Shown one piece after another: positions 1 through 7,938 of a stretch of 42,965 nucleotides of DNA. The notes beneath the pieces are model-generated. The model was not told the DNA's origin and searched no databases. It worked only from the letters and a program-made list of their open reading frames with translations. The translations under genes and the position numbers were made by a program. The stretch is taken from NCBI GenBank assembly GCA_030431555.1, contig JAUIIP010000003.1, forward strand, positions 1 to 42,965, written 5' to 3'. The stretch's first letter is position 1. Each line of letters starts with the position of its first letter. Source of the DNA: a bacterium (GTDB lineage: Bacteria; Bdellovibrionota_C; UBA2361; SZUA-149; JAGRAN01).

Positions 1-2
1 AC

Positions 3-266
3 CAGCAGCTCGAAAAGGCGGGACGCGTCGCCGACTACCTGGAATTTGCTGAGCTTATGTGCCGCGACGCTCTGATGCGCAACGAATCCTGCGGTGGACA
101 TTTCCGCGAAGAATATCAGACAGCAGAAGGCGAAGCGCTGCGAGATGATGAAAACTACGCCTTCGTCGGTGCCTGGGAATACACCGGAGAGGGAAATTCG
201 CCGAAGCTTCACAGAGAGCCCCTTGAATTCGAAAACGTTGAACTGGCGGTAAGGAGCTACAAGTAA
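3..266 (+). CDS. sdhA: Succinate dehydrogenase/fumarate reductase flavoprotein subunit, C-terminal end (partial)
   Basis: Only the last 87 codons are inside the window; the frame is open from base 3 and enters from the left edge, so the ATG at 57 used in the ORF track is internal. The tail ([11 protein letters not shown], then a segment with paired tryptophan/tyrosine and a final ELAVRSYK) matches the C-terminal helical and capping domain of SdhA/FrdA, where the His-Phe-Arg stretch sits close to the active site in this family. The catalytic subunit carries covalent FAD and oxidises succinate to fumarate on the cytoplasmic side of the inner membrane. The stop codon TAA shares one base with the ATG of sdhB, so the two are translationally coupled. 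Identification rests partly on the sdhB neighbour. Confidence 0.9.
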   Translation, partial: QQLEKAGRVADYLEFAELMCRDALMRNESCGGHFREEYQTAEGEALRDDENYAFVGAWEYTGEGNSPKLHREPLEFENVELAVRSYK

Positions 267-1009
267 TGAATTTTACGCTTCACGTTTGGAGGCAAAGCAG
301 CAAAGACGCGCCGGGCAAGATGGTTGTTTACGAAGCGCGCGATATCAGTCCCGACTCCTCGTTCATCGAGATGATTGATATCGTCAACTCTGAGCTTGCC
401 GAAAAGGGCCAGGATCCTATCGCTTATGAAGCCGACTGCTTAGAAGGTATCTGCGGTTCTTGTTGCATGACTATCAACGGTCTGCCGCACGGTCCGGGAC
501 GCGGAGCAACCACTTGTCAGCTTCACATGAGGAGCTTTGAAGACGGTCAGCATATTTTCATCGAGCCATTCCGCTCCGCAGCCTTTCCACTGATCAAGGA
601 CTTGATGATTGATAGAAGCTCCTTTGACCGAATTATCCAAGCCGGCGGCTTTATCAGCGTTAATACCGGCGGCCCGCAAGACGCAAACAACATACCGATC
701 GCGAAGCAAGAAGCAGATCTCGCGTTTGACGCTGCGCAATGTATCGGCTGCGGCGCATGCGTTGCCGGATGTAAGAACGGAGCGGCAATGCTGTTTACTG
801 CGGCAAAGGTGGCTCAACTGGCCCATCTGCCCCAGGGACAGCCCGAGCGCTACCGGCGTGTGATTCGCATGGTCGAGTCTATGGACAACGAGGGTTTTGG
901 CGGCTGCACGAACCAATACGAATGCGAAGCCGTGTGCCCCAAGGAGATATCTGTCCGATATATCGCGGAAATGAACCGCGATTTTATCAAGGCCAAGCTT
1001 TGTAAGTAA
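266..1009 (+). CDS. sdhB: Succinate dehydrogenase/fumarate reductase iron-sulfur subunit
   Basis: The 247-residue protein carries all three iron-sulfur cluster motifs. Cys58, Cys63, Cys66 and Cys84 (CLEGICGSC, then TTC) hold [2Fe-2S] in the N-terminal ferredoxin domain. Cys159, 162, 165 and 169 ([11 protein letters not shown]) start the C-terminal ferredoxin domain, and Cys214, 220 and 224 complete the [3Fe-4S] and [4Fe-4S] sites. It passes electrons from the SdhA flavin to quinone in the membrane anchor. The gene overlaps sdhA by one base. No anchor gene follows it, so sdhC probably lies upstream of sdhA outside the window, the C-A-B order of non-classical (B-type) enzymes. The sequence style fits the Bacteroides/Bdellovibrio type more than the E. 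coli type. Confidence 0.96.
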   Translation: MNFTLHVWRQSSKDAPGKMVVYEARDISPDSSFIEMIDIVNSELAEKGQDPIAYEADCLEGICGSCCMTINGLPHGPGRGATTCQLHMRSFEDGQHIFIEPFRSAAFPLIKDLMIDRSSFDRIIQAGGFISVNTGGPQDANNIPIAKQEADLAFDAAQCIGCGACVAGCKNGAAMLFTAAKVAQLAHLPQGQPERYRRVIRMVESMDNEGFGGCTNQYECEAVCPKEISVRYIAEMNRDFIKAKLCK

Positions 1010-1021
1010 GCGTTCTTAGCG

Positions 1022-1048
1022 GCAGCTGAGCCCCGTCAGCTGTTTCTT
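1022..1048 (+). terminator. Putative weak intrinsic terminator after sdhB
   Basis: CAGCTGA (1023-1029) and TCAGCTG (1036-1042) form a 7-bp stem with a 6-base loop, followed by TTTCTT. It lies 13 bases after the sdhB stop codon. The stem is short and the U-run is interrupted, so the call is tentative. Confidence 0.45.
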
Positions 1049-1120
1049 ACTGAAGCATCCCCACAAACCAGGTAAGCTTTTCGGCTGAGGGCCCCGTGAT
1101 TCCTCCAGCCGAGCAACGCA

Positions 1121-3526
1121 ATGTTTTTCAGGCTAAATACAAAGCGAACTGTGCTTTCCTGCCTGGCGGCCGCCGGGTTAAGCGTCATAAGTGTCGTACT
1201 GGCACTCACGCTCAGCATACGCGAAGCGATCCCCGGAAGTGTTCTGCATCTAGATCCACGAGTAGAAGGAGTGCTTGAGGACGGCAGAATCGCCGGCTTG
1301 CTGCATTTTAGCGATCCGCGAGTTTCCCCCTTATTCACCGGCCTGGAACTCACGTTAAAAAAGCGCAATTCAAACTCCATTGATGCTCGCTACCGCTGGG
1401 GGGAGCGGACAAGTGAGGAAATCAATCTGAAAGGCCCGACTCTGCTCACTCCTCCCGTAGAGCACGGCTACAGCACGCTCGGCGGCTTAGACCTAAGTCT
1501 TCAGCCCTCAGTCAGCCGCCAGCCGACTTTTGTCCGCTCGCTGCATGTCCGGAGCAGCTTCGCATTTGCGGTTCCAAGTCTAAAATTTGGACTACTGACC
1601 AGCGGTGCATTGCTGATGCTCGTCTTATTTGCGGCCCTATGCTCCTACGATCCGTCCCTTCGCGGAGTAATGATCGCACCGATTGTCTCGACCTATCTCT
1701 TATCAACAGCATTACTCTTGATTTCTCCAACTCCCGACTGGGCATACTTAATCTGGTTCTTCATCCTGGGCGGCTTGCTGCTGGCCGGTTACGGCATCCG
1801 TCATTTGCTTCAACTCAGGGCCAGCGCACCGCCTTATCAACCGCCTTCGGGCCTGCGGCTTCGCGATCAACCGTGGCTGCTTGGCAGTCTACTAGCGGTC
1901 GCAGCCGGTGCTGCTTTGATTCGTTTGACCGGCGTCGCCTTCGGTCTTCCGCAGTTCTATATTCCCGACGAGGAGTGGGTGGCTACGCGGGCGGCACAAA
2001 TGATATACGAGCGAACGGTGCTTCCCGGAACATACGGCATCGCGAGCGGAGTAGTATATCTAGCCTGCCTGCTTAGCTTGGCTTTGGACCCCCTACTCGG
2101 AGGAGTCAGTGATCCCGTCAGCATAGCGATTGTCGGGCGCTGTTTCGTAGCAGCTCTTGGAGTGCTGAGCGTACTTCTGGTTTTTGGAATTGGAAGAATT
2201 CTCTTCGGGATTGAAGCCGGTCTGCTGGCCGCGGCGATGCTGGCAGTTGCACCGCTCCATGTAATATGCAGCCGCTACTTACTACACGGCGTGCCCTTTG
2301 TTTTTTTAGTCCTGCTGACAACGCTGTTTAGTGTCCAAGCGCTTTCTCGCAAGAGCTGGCGCGCGTTTTTGCTCGCTGCAATCAGCGCGGGGATTTCGCT
2401 TTCGTTTTCATGGCAGGCAGCGGCCTTGATTCCTGTTGTTTTCGCCGGACCGTTTATAGCTTTTGCAGCGGCGCAGCCCGAACGGTTCTCGGGAAACTCG
2501 TCTGCGTTTAGAGATTATCTCCTGACTTGGAATCCACGCCGACATATTATACCAATGTTCCGTCGTGCAATTCCCGGCCTCGGCTTGTTTGTGTTGAGTT
2601 CATTTGTCAGCATGCCGTTTGTATTTGCTGACTTTGCGGGATTTCGCGCTGCGACGGCTGCAAAGCTCAAGCTGTGGGTCTCCGACGCATCTCTTATCTT
2701 TTCACCGGCCTCGGATTTCCTGATGCAGCACTTCAGAGAAAGTCTCTGGACCTCTCTCAGCATCCCTCCGGCAGTACTCGCACTGCTAGGTTGCGGCTGG
2801 CTTCTGGCAAGACGCAGGCTGCCCGACATCATTTTGCTTTATCTGCTTGCTGCCTCGTATTTAGCTGCAGAACTCTCTCTCCCGCGTGATGCCTTGTTTC
2901 CTGAGCAGGCTTTTTTGATTTGCGTTCCCTTTCTGTCACTTGCATTCGGAGCAGGTGGTTCGGCGCTGTATCGCTGGTTCTTAAGCCTTCCAAGTAAGCG
3001 CTGGGTCATTCCGAAGCGCGGAAGCTCCACAACAATCGAGGCCCTCCCTTCTTCATGGCGAGTTCACTTCGTAGTGCTCGTAGCGGCATTAGTTCTAGCG
3101 CAGGCAGCTTTTGACGATTTGCGACTAGCAGCGGGGATTACGGCCGATACGCGGGAACTTGCCGCAGATTGGATGAAGCAAAATGTCACCGCGCAGTCTA
3201 AAGTCATTATCGACTCCGGCAAGTATGGTCCGAAGCTTGATGAACTTGGGTTAATTTCAGTCGATGCCGCTAGTTCGAATATTTTACTATCGACTCAGAG
3301 CGTGCTGCGAAGCGACGCAGACTATCTCGTTATTTCAAGTTTATACGGCCGGTATCTGGCCAAGCACGGCAGCATGAAGCAGCGCTATCTCTACGAAAGA
3401 CTGCGAGACTCGCTTGAGCCGACAGCAGTATTCGAGGACCGCAGGCAGCAGTACGGCTTTCATCAGCCGATCATTCGAATCTACAATCTGGAGCAGATTC
3501 GCGACGAGTCGCAGCGCAGTTATTAA
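1121..3526 (+). CDS. GT39/ArnT-like polytopic membrane glycosyltransferase
   Basis: This 801-residue protein has a first membrane segment at about 10-32, an extracytoplasmic region of about 110 residues, then about ten further hydrophobic segments and a soluble C-terminal tail of about 150 residues. After the third or fourth segment comes FYIPDEEWVATRAAQMI, matching the acidic D-E motif in the first large periplasmic loop of GT-C fold enzymes (GT39/GT83, PMT and ArnT families), where it takes part in transfer from polyprenyl-phosphate sugar donors. The long inserted periplasmic region between the first two segments is unusual. No clear Shine-Dalgarno precedes the ATG, and a GC-rich hairpin (CGGCTG...CAGCCG, 1081-1111) lies just upstream. 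The substrate cannot be read from the sequence. The family call is fairly secure; the exact family is inferred. Confidence 0.75.
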   Translation: MFFRLNTKRTVLSCLAAAGLSVISVVLALTLSIREAIPGSVLHLDPRVEGVLEDGRIAGLLHFSDPRVSPLFTGLELTLKKRNSNSIDARYRWGERTSEEINLKGPTLLTPPVEHGYSTLGGLDLSLQPSVSRQPTFVRSLHVRSSFAFAVPSLKFGLLTSGALLMLVLFAALCSYDPSLRGVMIAPIVSTYLLSTALLLISPTPDWAYLIWFFILGGLLLAGYGIRHLLQLRASAPPYQPPSGLRLRDQPWLLGSLLAVAAGAALIRLTGVAFGLPQFYIPDEEWVATRAAQMIYERTVLPGTYGIASGVVYLACLLSLALDPLLGGVSDPVSIAIVGRCFVAALGVLSVLLVFGIGRILFGIEAGLLAAAMLAVAPLHVICSRYLLHGVPFVFLVLLTTLFSVQALSRKSWRAFLLAAISAGISLSFSWQAAALIPVVFAGPFIAFAAAQPERFSGNSSAFRDYLLTWNPRRHIIPMFRRAIPGLGLFVLSSFVSMPFVFADFAGFRAATAAKLKLWVSDASLIFSPASDFLMQHFRESLWTSLSIPPAVLALLGCGWLLARRRLPDIILLYLLAASYLAAELSLPRDALFPEQAFLICVPFLSLAFGAGGSALYRWFLSLPSKRWVIPKRGSSTTIEALPSSWRVHFVVLVAALVLAQAAFDDLRLAAGITADTRELAADWMKQNVTAQSKVIIDSGKYGPKLDELGLISVDAASSNILLSTQSVLRSDADYLVISSLYGRYLAKHGSMKQRYLYERLRDSLEPTAVFEDRRQQYGFHQPIIRIYNLEQIRDESQRSY

Positions 3527-3650
3527 TTCTGGCGTAATTACAAGGCCTTAGAAGCGCAAAACGTTCGCTACCCAACCCAAGCTTCACTCAAGTGCACGTC
3601 CGACTAAGTCGATAATATTACTGAGGCTTGTCCTCCCCAAACTTGAGGTC

Positions 3651-5597
3651 GTGTTGGATTCAACAGAAACGCAAACCCATGACACGCTCGTCGAAGAGCT
3701 AACGCCCGGTTCGCTTATCGCCGGACGCTACGAGATTGTTAAGCTGCTTGGGACTGGCGGCATGGGTTCCGTTTACCTTGCCAGGGACCGAATACTTGGT
3801 GCAGAAGAAGTCGCCGTAAAAATTCTACATCGTCAATTTGCATACGACACGAAGTATACGCAGCGCTTCCTGCGCGAAGTGCAGCTGATGCGCCGAGTAA
3901 ATCATAACAATGTTATTCGCACATATGATGTCGGAGCCGACGGCGACATAGTCTATTTCTCAATGGAGCTTATCAGAGGGACCTGTCTGCTGAGTGTCAT
4001 GGAGAACGGCGAACTGTCTATCGACCAGCTGCTCGATATCACAGTGCAGATCTGTGAAGGTCTCGAAGCAATTCACAGCGCCAACATTATTCACCGCGAC
4101 CTAAAGCCGGAAAACGTAATGTACCTTCGCGACGGCTCAATAAAGATTGCCGACTTCGGCGTTGCCAGGCCGGAGCAGTCTCAGCTGACTGAGCACAACG
4201 AGGTAATAGGATCCGCCGCCTACATGGCTCCGGAGATTTGGCTCGGAGAAGGTATTTCTTCAAAAATCGATTTATACAGCCTGGGGATTATCTTATACGA
4301 ATTGTTTACAGGCATCTTGCCGTTTGAAGCGGAAACTCCCGCTTTAGCGATGCGAATGCACCTTGACCGCACACCGACACCTCCGAATCAGCATAATCCT
4401 GAAATCCCGCGCTGGCTTAATCGGCTGATTCTACGCCTGCTGGAAAAGTCACCAAACCATCGCCCCAGCAGCGCTCGGGAAGTGATAGAGTACATAAAGA
4501 ACTCTCGTGAAAGATCGAAAAAGTCCGGTCGAAACGGCATGTCGAGCTCTCATGCTTTTCTTAAGCAGCTCGAAGCTACTACTCGCAAGGCGACTGATGA
4601 GACCGCCGAAAAGACCAGCAAACGAGATTCCAGCAAGATACGCCGCTCGCTTTCTTTGCCGGTGCTCAAAAAGCAGCCGCGATTTATCCATAAGATAACA
4701 AAGCGTAAAAAATCTGCTGTTCACAAGGAGCGGCATTTCGATCCGGCCGTGCTGTTGCGAACCGGATTGAAAGCAGTGCTAAGCTGCGTCCTCCTACTCT
4801 CGGCAGCTGCCTTGGTCGGCCATTGGTCCGGGTTTGAGTACACAATGCTCGACGAAGGCACGCAGACAGTTTTCTCGATTACCCTGCCCGACATCTCGCC
4901 GAGCGCTGAAGTGAGTGAGGTCTTATGGGCTCTTTTCGGCCCTTCAATCGTCTTCATTATGCTGCTAGCGCTGCCGGGAACTGCCTTAGGTGCATTAGGA
5001 GGCTCGCTTCGAAGATCGTTTGGAGCGTGGACTTCATTTTGCGGCCTATATCTCTGCACGGGCGTGGGCCTGTTCCTGTACCACTTGTATCCCATTATCG
5101 AGCGCTGGGAGTTCGACAGTCTTTCTATTATCGGTGCAGCCAATGCGGCGAGGACTCAGCTTGCTGAGCTGGCATCGCTTCTTCCGCAGATCACTTCATT
5201 CACTGCGACGGTTCTTTCCAGCGGGGTCATCCTCGAACAATCGAACTCACAGTCGATACTTAGCAATGTCGTTTGGTTCGCCCTGTTCGCCGTGCATGTT
5301 TGGATAATTGTGGTGATAGGACGCCGAGCCTTAGGCAGAACCTGTAAGAAGCCGGAACAGATTTATTTCGTGCTGCCCACCGCAATTGCGGCTCTGATTG
5401 GAATGGCAATGTATTCGGAGAAAGTGCAGGCGCTTTTGGACGCGCTGACATTGTCAAAACTCCAAGTCGGCTCGTATGTGCTTAATCTTCCGGTAGTAAT
5501 TCCCGGCACGGCTCTAGCCTGCTGGTCGCTTATTCTGCTCTGCGTCTGGGCTTTAATCCCGGCAGTCGGTGGAACTCACGCTAAGAGCGACTTATAA
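3651..5597 (+). CDS. Serine/threonine protein kinase with polytopic C-terminal membrane domain
   Basis: The 648-residue protein starts at a GTG preceded by GAGG. Residues 26-285 form a complete Hanks-type kinase: glycine loop GTGGMGSVY (34-42), Lys57 in VAVKIL, Glu76, catalytic HRDLKPEN (148-155), DFG (168-170), APE (193-195) and a late Arg271. All catalytic residues are present, so it should be active. A basic Ser/Lys-rich linker (about 286-370) follows, then five or six hydrophobic segments up to the C-terminus. The usual bacterial plan is one membrane helix and an extracellular PASTA or similar sensor; here the C-terminus is instead a multi-pass domain, so the signal may be read within the membrane. 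The gene converges on a YdjM-like gene with a 7-base gap. Confidence 0.93.
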   Translation: MLDSTETQTHDTLVEELTPGSLIAGRYEIVKLLGTGGMGSVYLARDRILGAEEVAVKILHRQFAYDTKYTQRFLREVQLMRRVNHNNVIRTYDVGADGDIVYFSMELIRGTCLLSVMENGELSIDQLLDITVQICEGLEAIHSANIIHRDLKPENVMYLRDGSIKIADFGVARPEQSQLTEHNEVIGSAAYMAPEIWLGEGISSKIDLYSLGIILYELFTGILPFEAETPALAMRMHLDRTPTPPNQHNPEIPRWLNRLILRLLEKSPNHRPSSAREVIEYIKNSRERSKKSGRNGMSSSHAFLKQLEATTRKATDETAEKTSKRDSSKIRRSLSLPVLKKQPRFIHKITKRKKSAVHKERHFDPAVLLRTGLKAVLSCVLLLSAAALVGHWSGFEYTMLDEGTQTVFSITLPDISPSAEVSEVLWALFGPSIVFIMLLALPGTALGALGGSLRRSFGAWTSFCGLYLCTGVGLFLYHLYPIIERWEFDSLSIIGAANAARTQLAELASLLPQITSFTATVLSSGVILEQSNSQSILSNVVWFALFAVHVWIIVVIGRRALGRTCKKPEQIYFVLPTAIAALIGMAMYSEKVQALLDALTLSKLQVGSYVLNLPVVIPGTALACWSLILLCVWALIPAVGGTHAKSDL

Positions 5598-5604
5598 AGC
5601 GGCG

Positions 5605-6264
5605 CTACAACGAGCTAAGCCGCTGAACTGTAGGATAGAGATCCCAGTAAACGAACCAGCCCAACACAGCTACGCAGGCATAGATTGCCGCCGTGGAAAA
5701 CCAGGTATCGCCGGAGAATGATAATGCCGGTCTCGGCCTGGATTTGTCGCCCATCGCCTTGCCGAGAAAATTCAAATTACCCGATGCGTCGAGCAACAAA
5801 TGAGAGAAGAAACCGATAAACGCTGCGCCTGCTACGTAAACACGGTCAAACCAATACAGGTCATCAAAAATCAAATATGCTAGTTGAAAAACTATAATTG
5901 CAGCAGGGATGCTGTGAATGATTCCGCGCTCTTTCGTGAACATCTGGAGTGCCCTCACAACGAAAACGCGGGTAATCAGGTAGCAGACAATCACCACCAA
6001 AGCCATTCGGGTCATTCCTCCTGCCCGCAGCTCAGGGAAGGCTTCGATAATCACTAGAGGCGCGATTGCGGCCAGGAGGGCTCCGAGTTCATGAGCAGGC
6101 TTTCCGCTGCCGTGGTCTATGTCGGGCAGCATCCCGGCGATAATGATTAGCGCCAAGGCCAACATCGCATGTTCGGGATAGATGCCAAGCACCAATATCC
6201 CACACAGCGAGTAGGCAATTCCCACTACAGTTGAAAAGGTTATGTGGCTTTCCTGCTTGGCCAT
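5605..6264 (-). CDS. YdjM-like inner-membrane metal-dependent hydrolase (DUF457-type)
   Basis: The 219-residue protein has five or six hydrophobic segments and the conserved polar motifs of the YdjM/DUF457 family: an N-terminal HITFS, GMLPDIDHG after the second segment, ERGIIHSIP before the fourth, and FFSHLLLDA near the C-terminus. These His/Asp residues are thought to bind metal at the membrane face; in E. coli ydjM is an SOS-regulated inner-membrane gene, but no LexA-like site was recognised here. The gene is divergent from the lipoprotein gene over a 136-base spacer. Family assignment is by motif; the biochemical role is unproven for the family. Confidence 0.8.
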   Translation of the reverse strand: MAKQESHITFSTVVGIAYSLCGILVLGIYPEHAMLALALIIIAGMLPDIDHGSGKPAHELGALLAAIAPLVIIEAFPELRAGGMTRMALVVIVCYLITRVFVVRALQMFTKERGIIHSIPAAIIVFQLAYLIFDDLYWFDRVYVAGAAFIGFFSHLLLDASGNLNFLGKAMGDKSRPRPALSFSGDTWFSTAAIYACVAVLGWFVYWDLYPTVQRLSSL

Positions 6265-6400
6265 ACGATGAAAAAATATCAGGAAGAAAGCTGCGGGAAA
6301 AGAAAAACCAGCATTCCCGCCGGCTTCTCAAACATTGCTCAGGCACAGAGCCGCATGATAAACATGCTGCAAGGTACAGCGAGAAACTCGGAGTTCATTA

Positions 6401-6988
6401 ATGAATACCACCAAGCGCATCATGCTTACCGCTGCAGCCTCCCTGCTGCTGCTGGCCGGATGCTCCAAAATCTGGGGCAGCGGCGACAATACGGAAGCCC
6501 GTAAAGAACGGCTCGAAAACCCGGAAGCCATGGCCGCGGCTGATCCCGATACGCTTACGCCTGAGGAGCTTGCAATCCGGGACGCCCGCCGGGAGCGTGA
6601 CGACGAACTTCGCAGTATCGGCTCGCAGATCGATCAAAACTACGCTCGTCGGGACCAAAAGCCTTCTCCCTTCGACGATGAAATTAGAGGGCCTATATTT
6701 GTCGAAGTCCTTTGGAAGGTTCCAAAGGAAGAAGTCTTCGCTTTTCACCTGCACTACGGTCTCGCCCCGGACTCCCTGAACAAGAATGTTAGGATACCAG
6801 TTGAAAAGTTGGAGCGAGTAAGCCATCCGCTTTATGGACCAACATACCGCTATCGGCTCTACGGCATGTCGCCGGAGCAAACGACTTACGTCTCGCTTCA
6901 GGCTGAAAATCAGAACGGCATTTCGCCTCGCTCACCGGTGCTTAAAATCCCGGCGATCAATAAGCTGCGCTCCCAAGACGCGCGCTGA
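6401..6988 (+). CDS. Lipoprotein with FN3-like domain
   Basis: The protein is 195 residues. The N-terminus (two basic residues, a hydrophobic stretch, then the lipobox LLAGC with Cys22) is a clear type II signal peptide, and the mature protein begins CSKIW. Residues about 30-80 are highly charged and probably unstructured. Residues about 95-190 resemble a fibronectin type III beta-sandwich: an early hydrophobic-Trp strand (VEVLWKV), a central YRYRLYG strand and an ending like TTYVSLQAENQNGISPRSP, typical of the FN3 F and G strands. No enzymatic motif is visible. It is likely a surface or periplasmic adhesion or scaffold lipoprotein. An 8-bp inverted repeat (6989-7011) directly follows the stop codon. 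Confidence 0.75.
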   Translation: MNTTKRIMLTAAASLLLLAGCSKIWGSGDNTEARKERLENPEAMAAADPDTLTPEELAIRDARRERDDELRSIGSQIDQNYARRDQKPSPFDDEIRGPIFVEVLWKVPKEEVFAFHLHYGLAPDSLNKNVRIPVEKLERVSHPLYGPTYRYRLYGMSPEQTTYVSLQAENQNGISPRSPVLKIPAINKLRSQDAR

Positions 6989-7011
6989 TGTGAGCGGCTC
7001 CGTCGCTCACA
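6989..7011 (+). other. Hairpin directly after the lipoprotein gene
   Basis: TGTGAGCG (6989-6996) and CGCTCACA (7004-7011) are perfectly complementary around a 7-base loop and begin at the base after the stop codon. No U-run follows, so it is either a factor-dependent or mRNA 3'-end hairpin, or an operator. A second hairpin (CTAAG...CTTAG with an inner GCC-GAGA-GGC) lies at 7022-7046. Confidence 0.5.
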
Positions 7012-7200
7012 ACTTCTATCACTAAGCGCTGCCGAGAGGCCCTTAGCGCGCAAAGAGTCGTTTAAACTCAGAGAGTTACGATTCAGGCCATAGGCTATGT
7101 TTGTTTTTGGTTCGTGTCCTGTTAGGCTAAATATCCGCCAAACAAGATGTGCAGCGTCGGAATTCCCTTTCCGAGCCGCCGCGTACTACGGGGTTAATAG

Positions 7201-7938
7201 ATGAAATTCGAATGGTGCCCGCGCCGCATTGTTGCGGTGCTTGGAATCGCTGCTTTCATACTTCTGCTGGGAAACATTGCGGGGATATTTTCCAAGTACT
7301 ATCTCGGCTATGACTATGTTCATGGGCTGGTTCCTCTTTTTAACTTCGATGAGGAAAACAACCTTCCCTCGCTATTTTCCACACTTCTGCTCCTTAGCTG
7401 CAGTGCCCTGCTGTGGCTGATCGGAGCTTGCCGCAAGAAGCAAGCCGCGAGCGATACGCTATACTGGTTCGGCCTTGCCATCATTTTTGTTTTCCTGGCA
7501 TGCGATGAATCATTGGAAATCCACGAAAAGCTCGACCGCCCGATTAGAGCTTTACTTAACACATCAGGCCCCCTTTACTTCGCTTGGGTAATTCCTTACG
7601 GCACATTTGTCGCAGTTCTTGGCATCGTGTACTCGCGCTTCATCCTGGCTCTACCCCCGAGGATACGTTTCTTAACAATTATGTCCGGCGTATTATTTTT
7701 AACTGGTGCGCTCGGCTTTGAGCTGATTGGGAGCCAGCTGTTTATTTGGAGCGGAAAGACCGGCGGCCTAGCGTTTCGCTCTGCTGTTACACTCGAAGAG
7801 AGCTACGAAATAATCGGCGTTCTTACGTTTATTTACGCCCTGCTTTCTTACATCGAACAAGAGTTCGGAAGAATCAGCATTTCGCTGCCCAAGCGCATCA
7901 CTGAGCCCGATCAGGCTGCGCCTATGCGGGCTGCTTGA
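7201..7938 (+). CDS. Polytopic membrane protein with conserved-looking acidic/His residues
   Basis: The protein has 245 residues and about six or seven hydrophobic segments. GGGG lies 8-9 bases before the ATG, which supports this start. I do not recognise a named family. Polar residues sit at the ends of the membrane segments: FNFDEENNLPS after the first, CDESLEIHEKLD after the third, FELIGS near the fifth and TLEESYEIIG before the last. Groupings such as DExxxxHE and EExxE are what one would expect of a metal site at the membrane face, but this is inference from spacing only. The 212-base upstream spacer separates it from the lipoprotein gene. Its 3' end overlaps the M32 peptidase gene tail-to-tail by 17 bases. 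Confidence 0.7.
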   Translation: MKFEWCPRRIVAVLGIAAFILLLGNIAGIFSKYYLGYDYVHGLVPLFNFDEENNLPSLFSTLLLLSCSALLWLIGACRKKQAASDTLYWFGLAIIFVFLACDESLEIHEKLDRPIRALLNTSGPLYFAWVIPYGTFVAVLGIVYSRFILALPPRIRFLTIMSGVLFLTGALGFELIGSQLFIWSGKTGGLAFRSAVTLEESYEIIGVLTFIYALLSYIEQEFGRISISLPKRITEPDQAAPMRAA

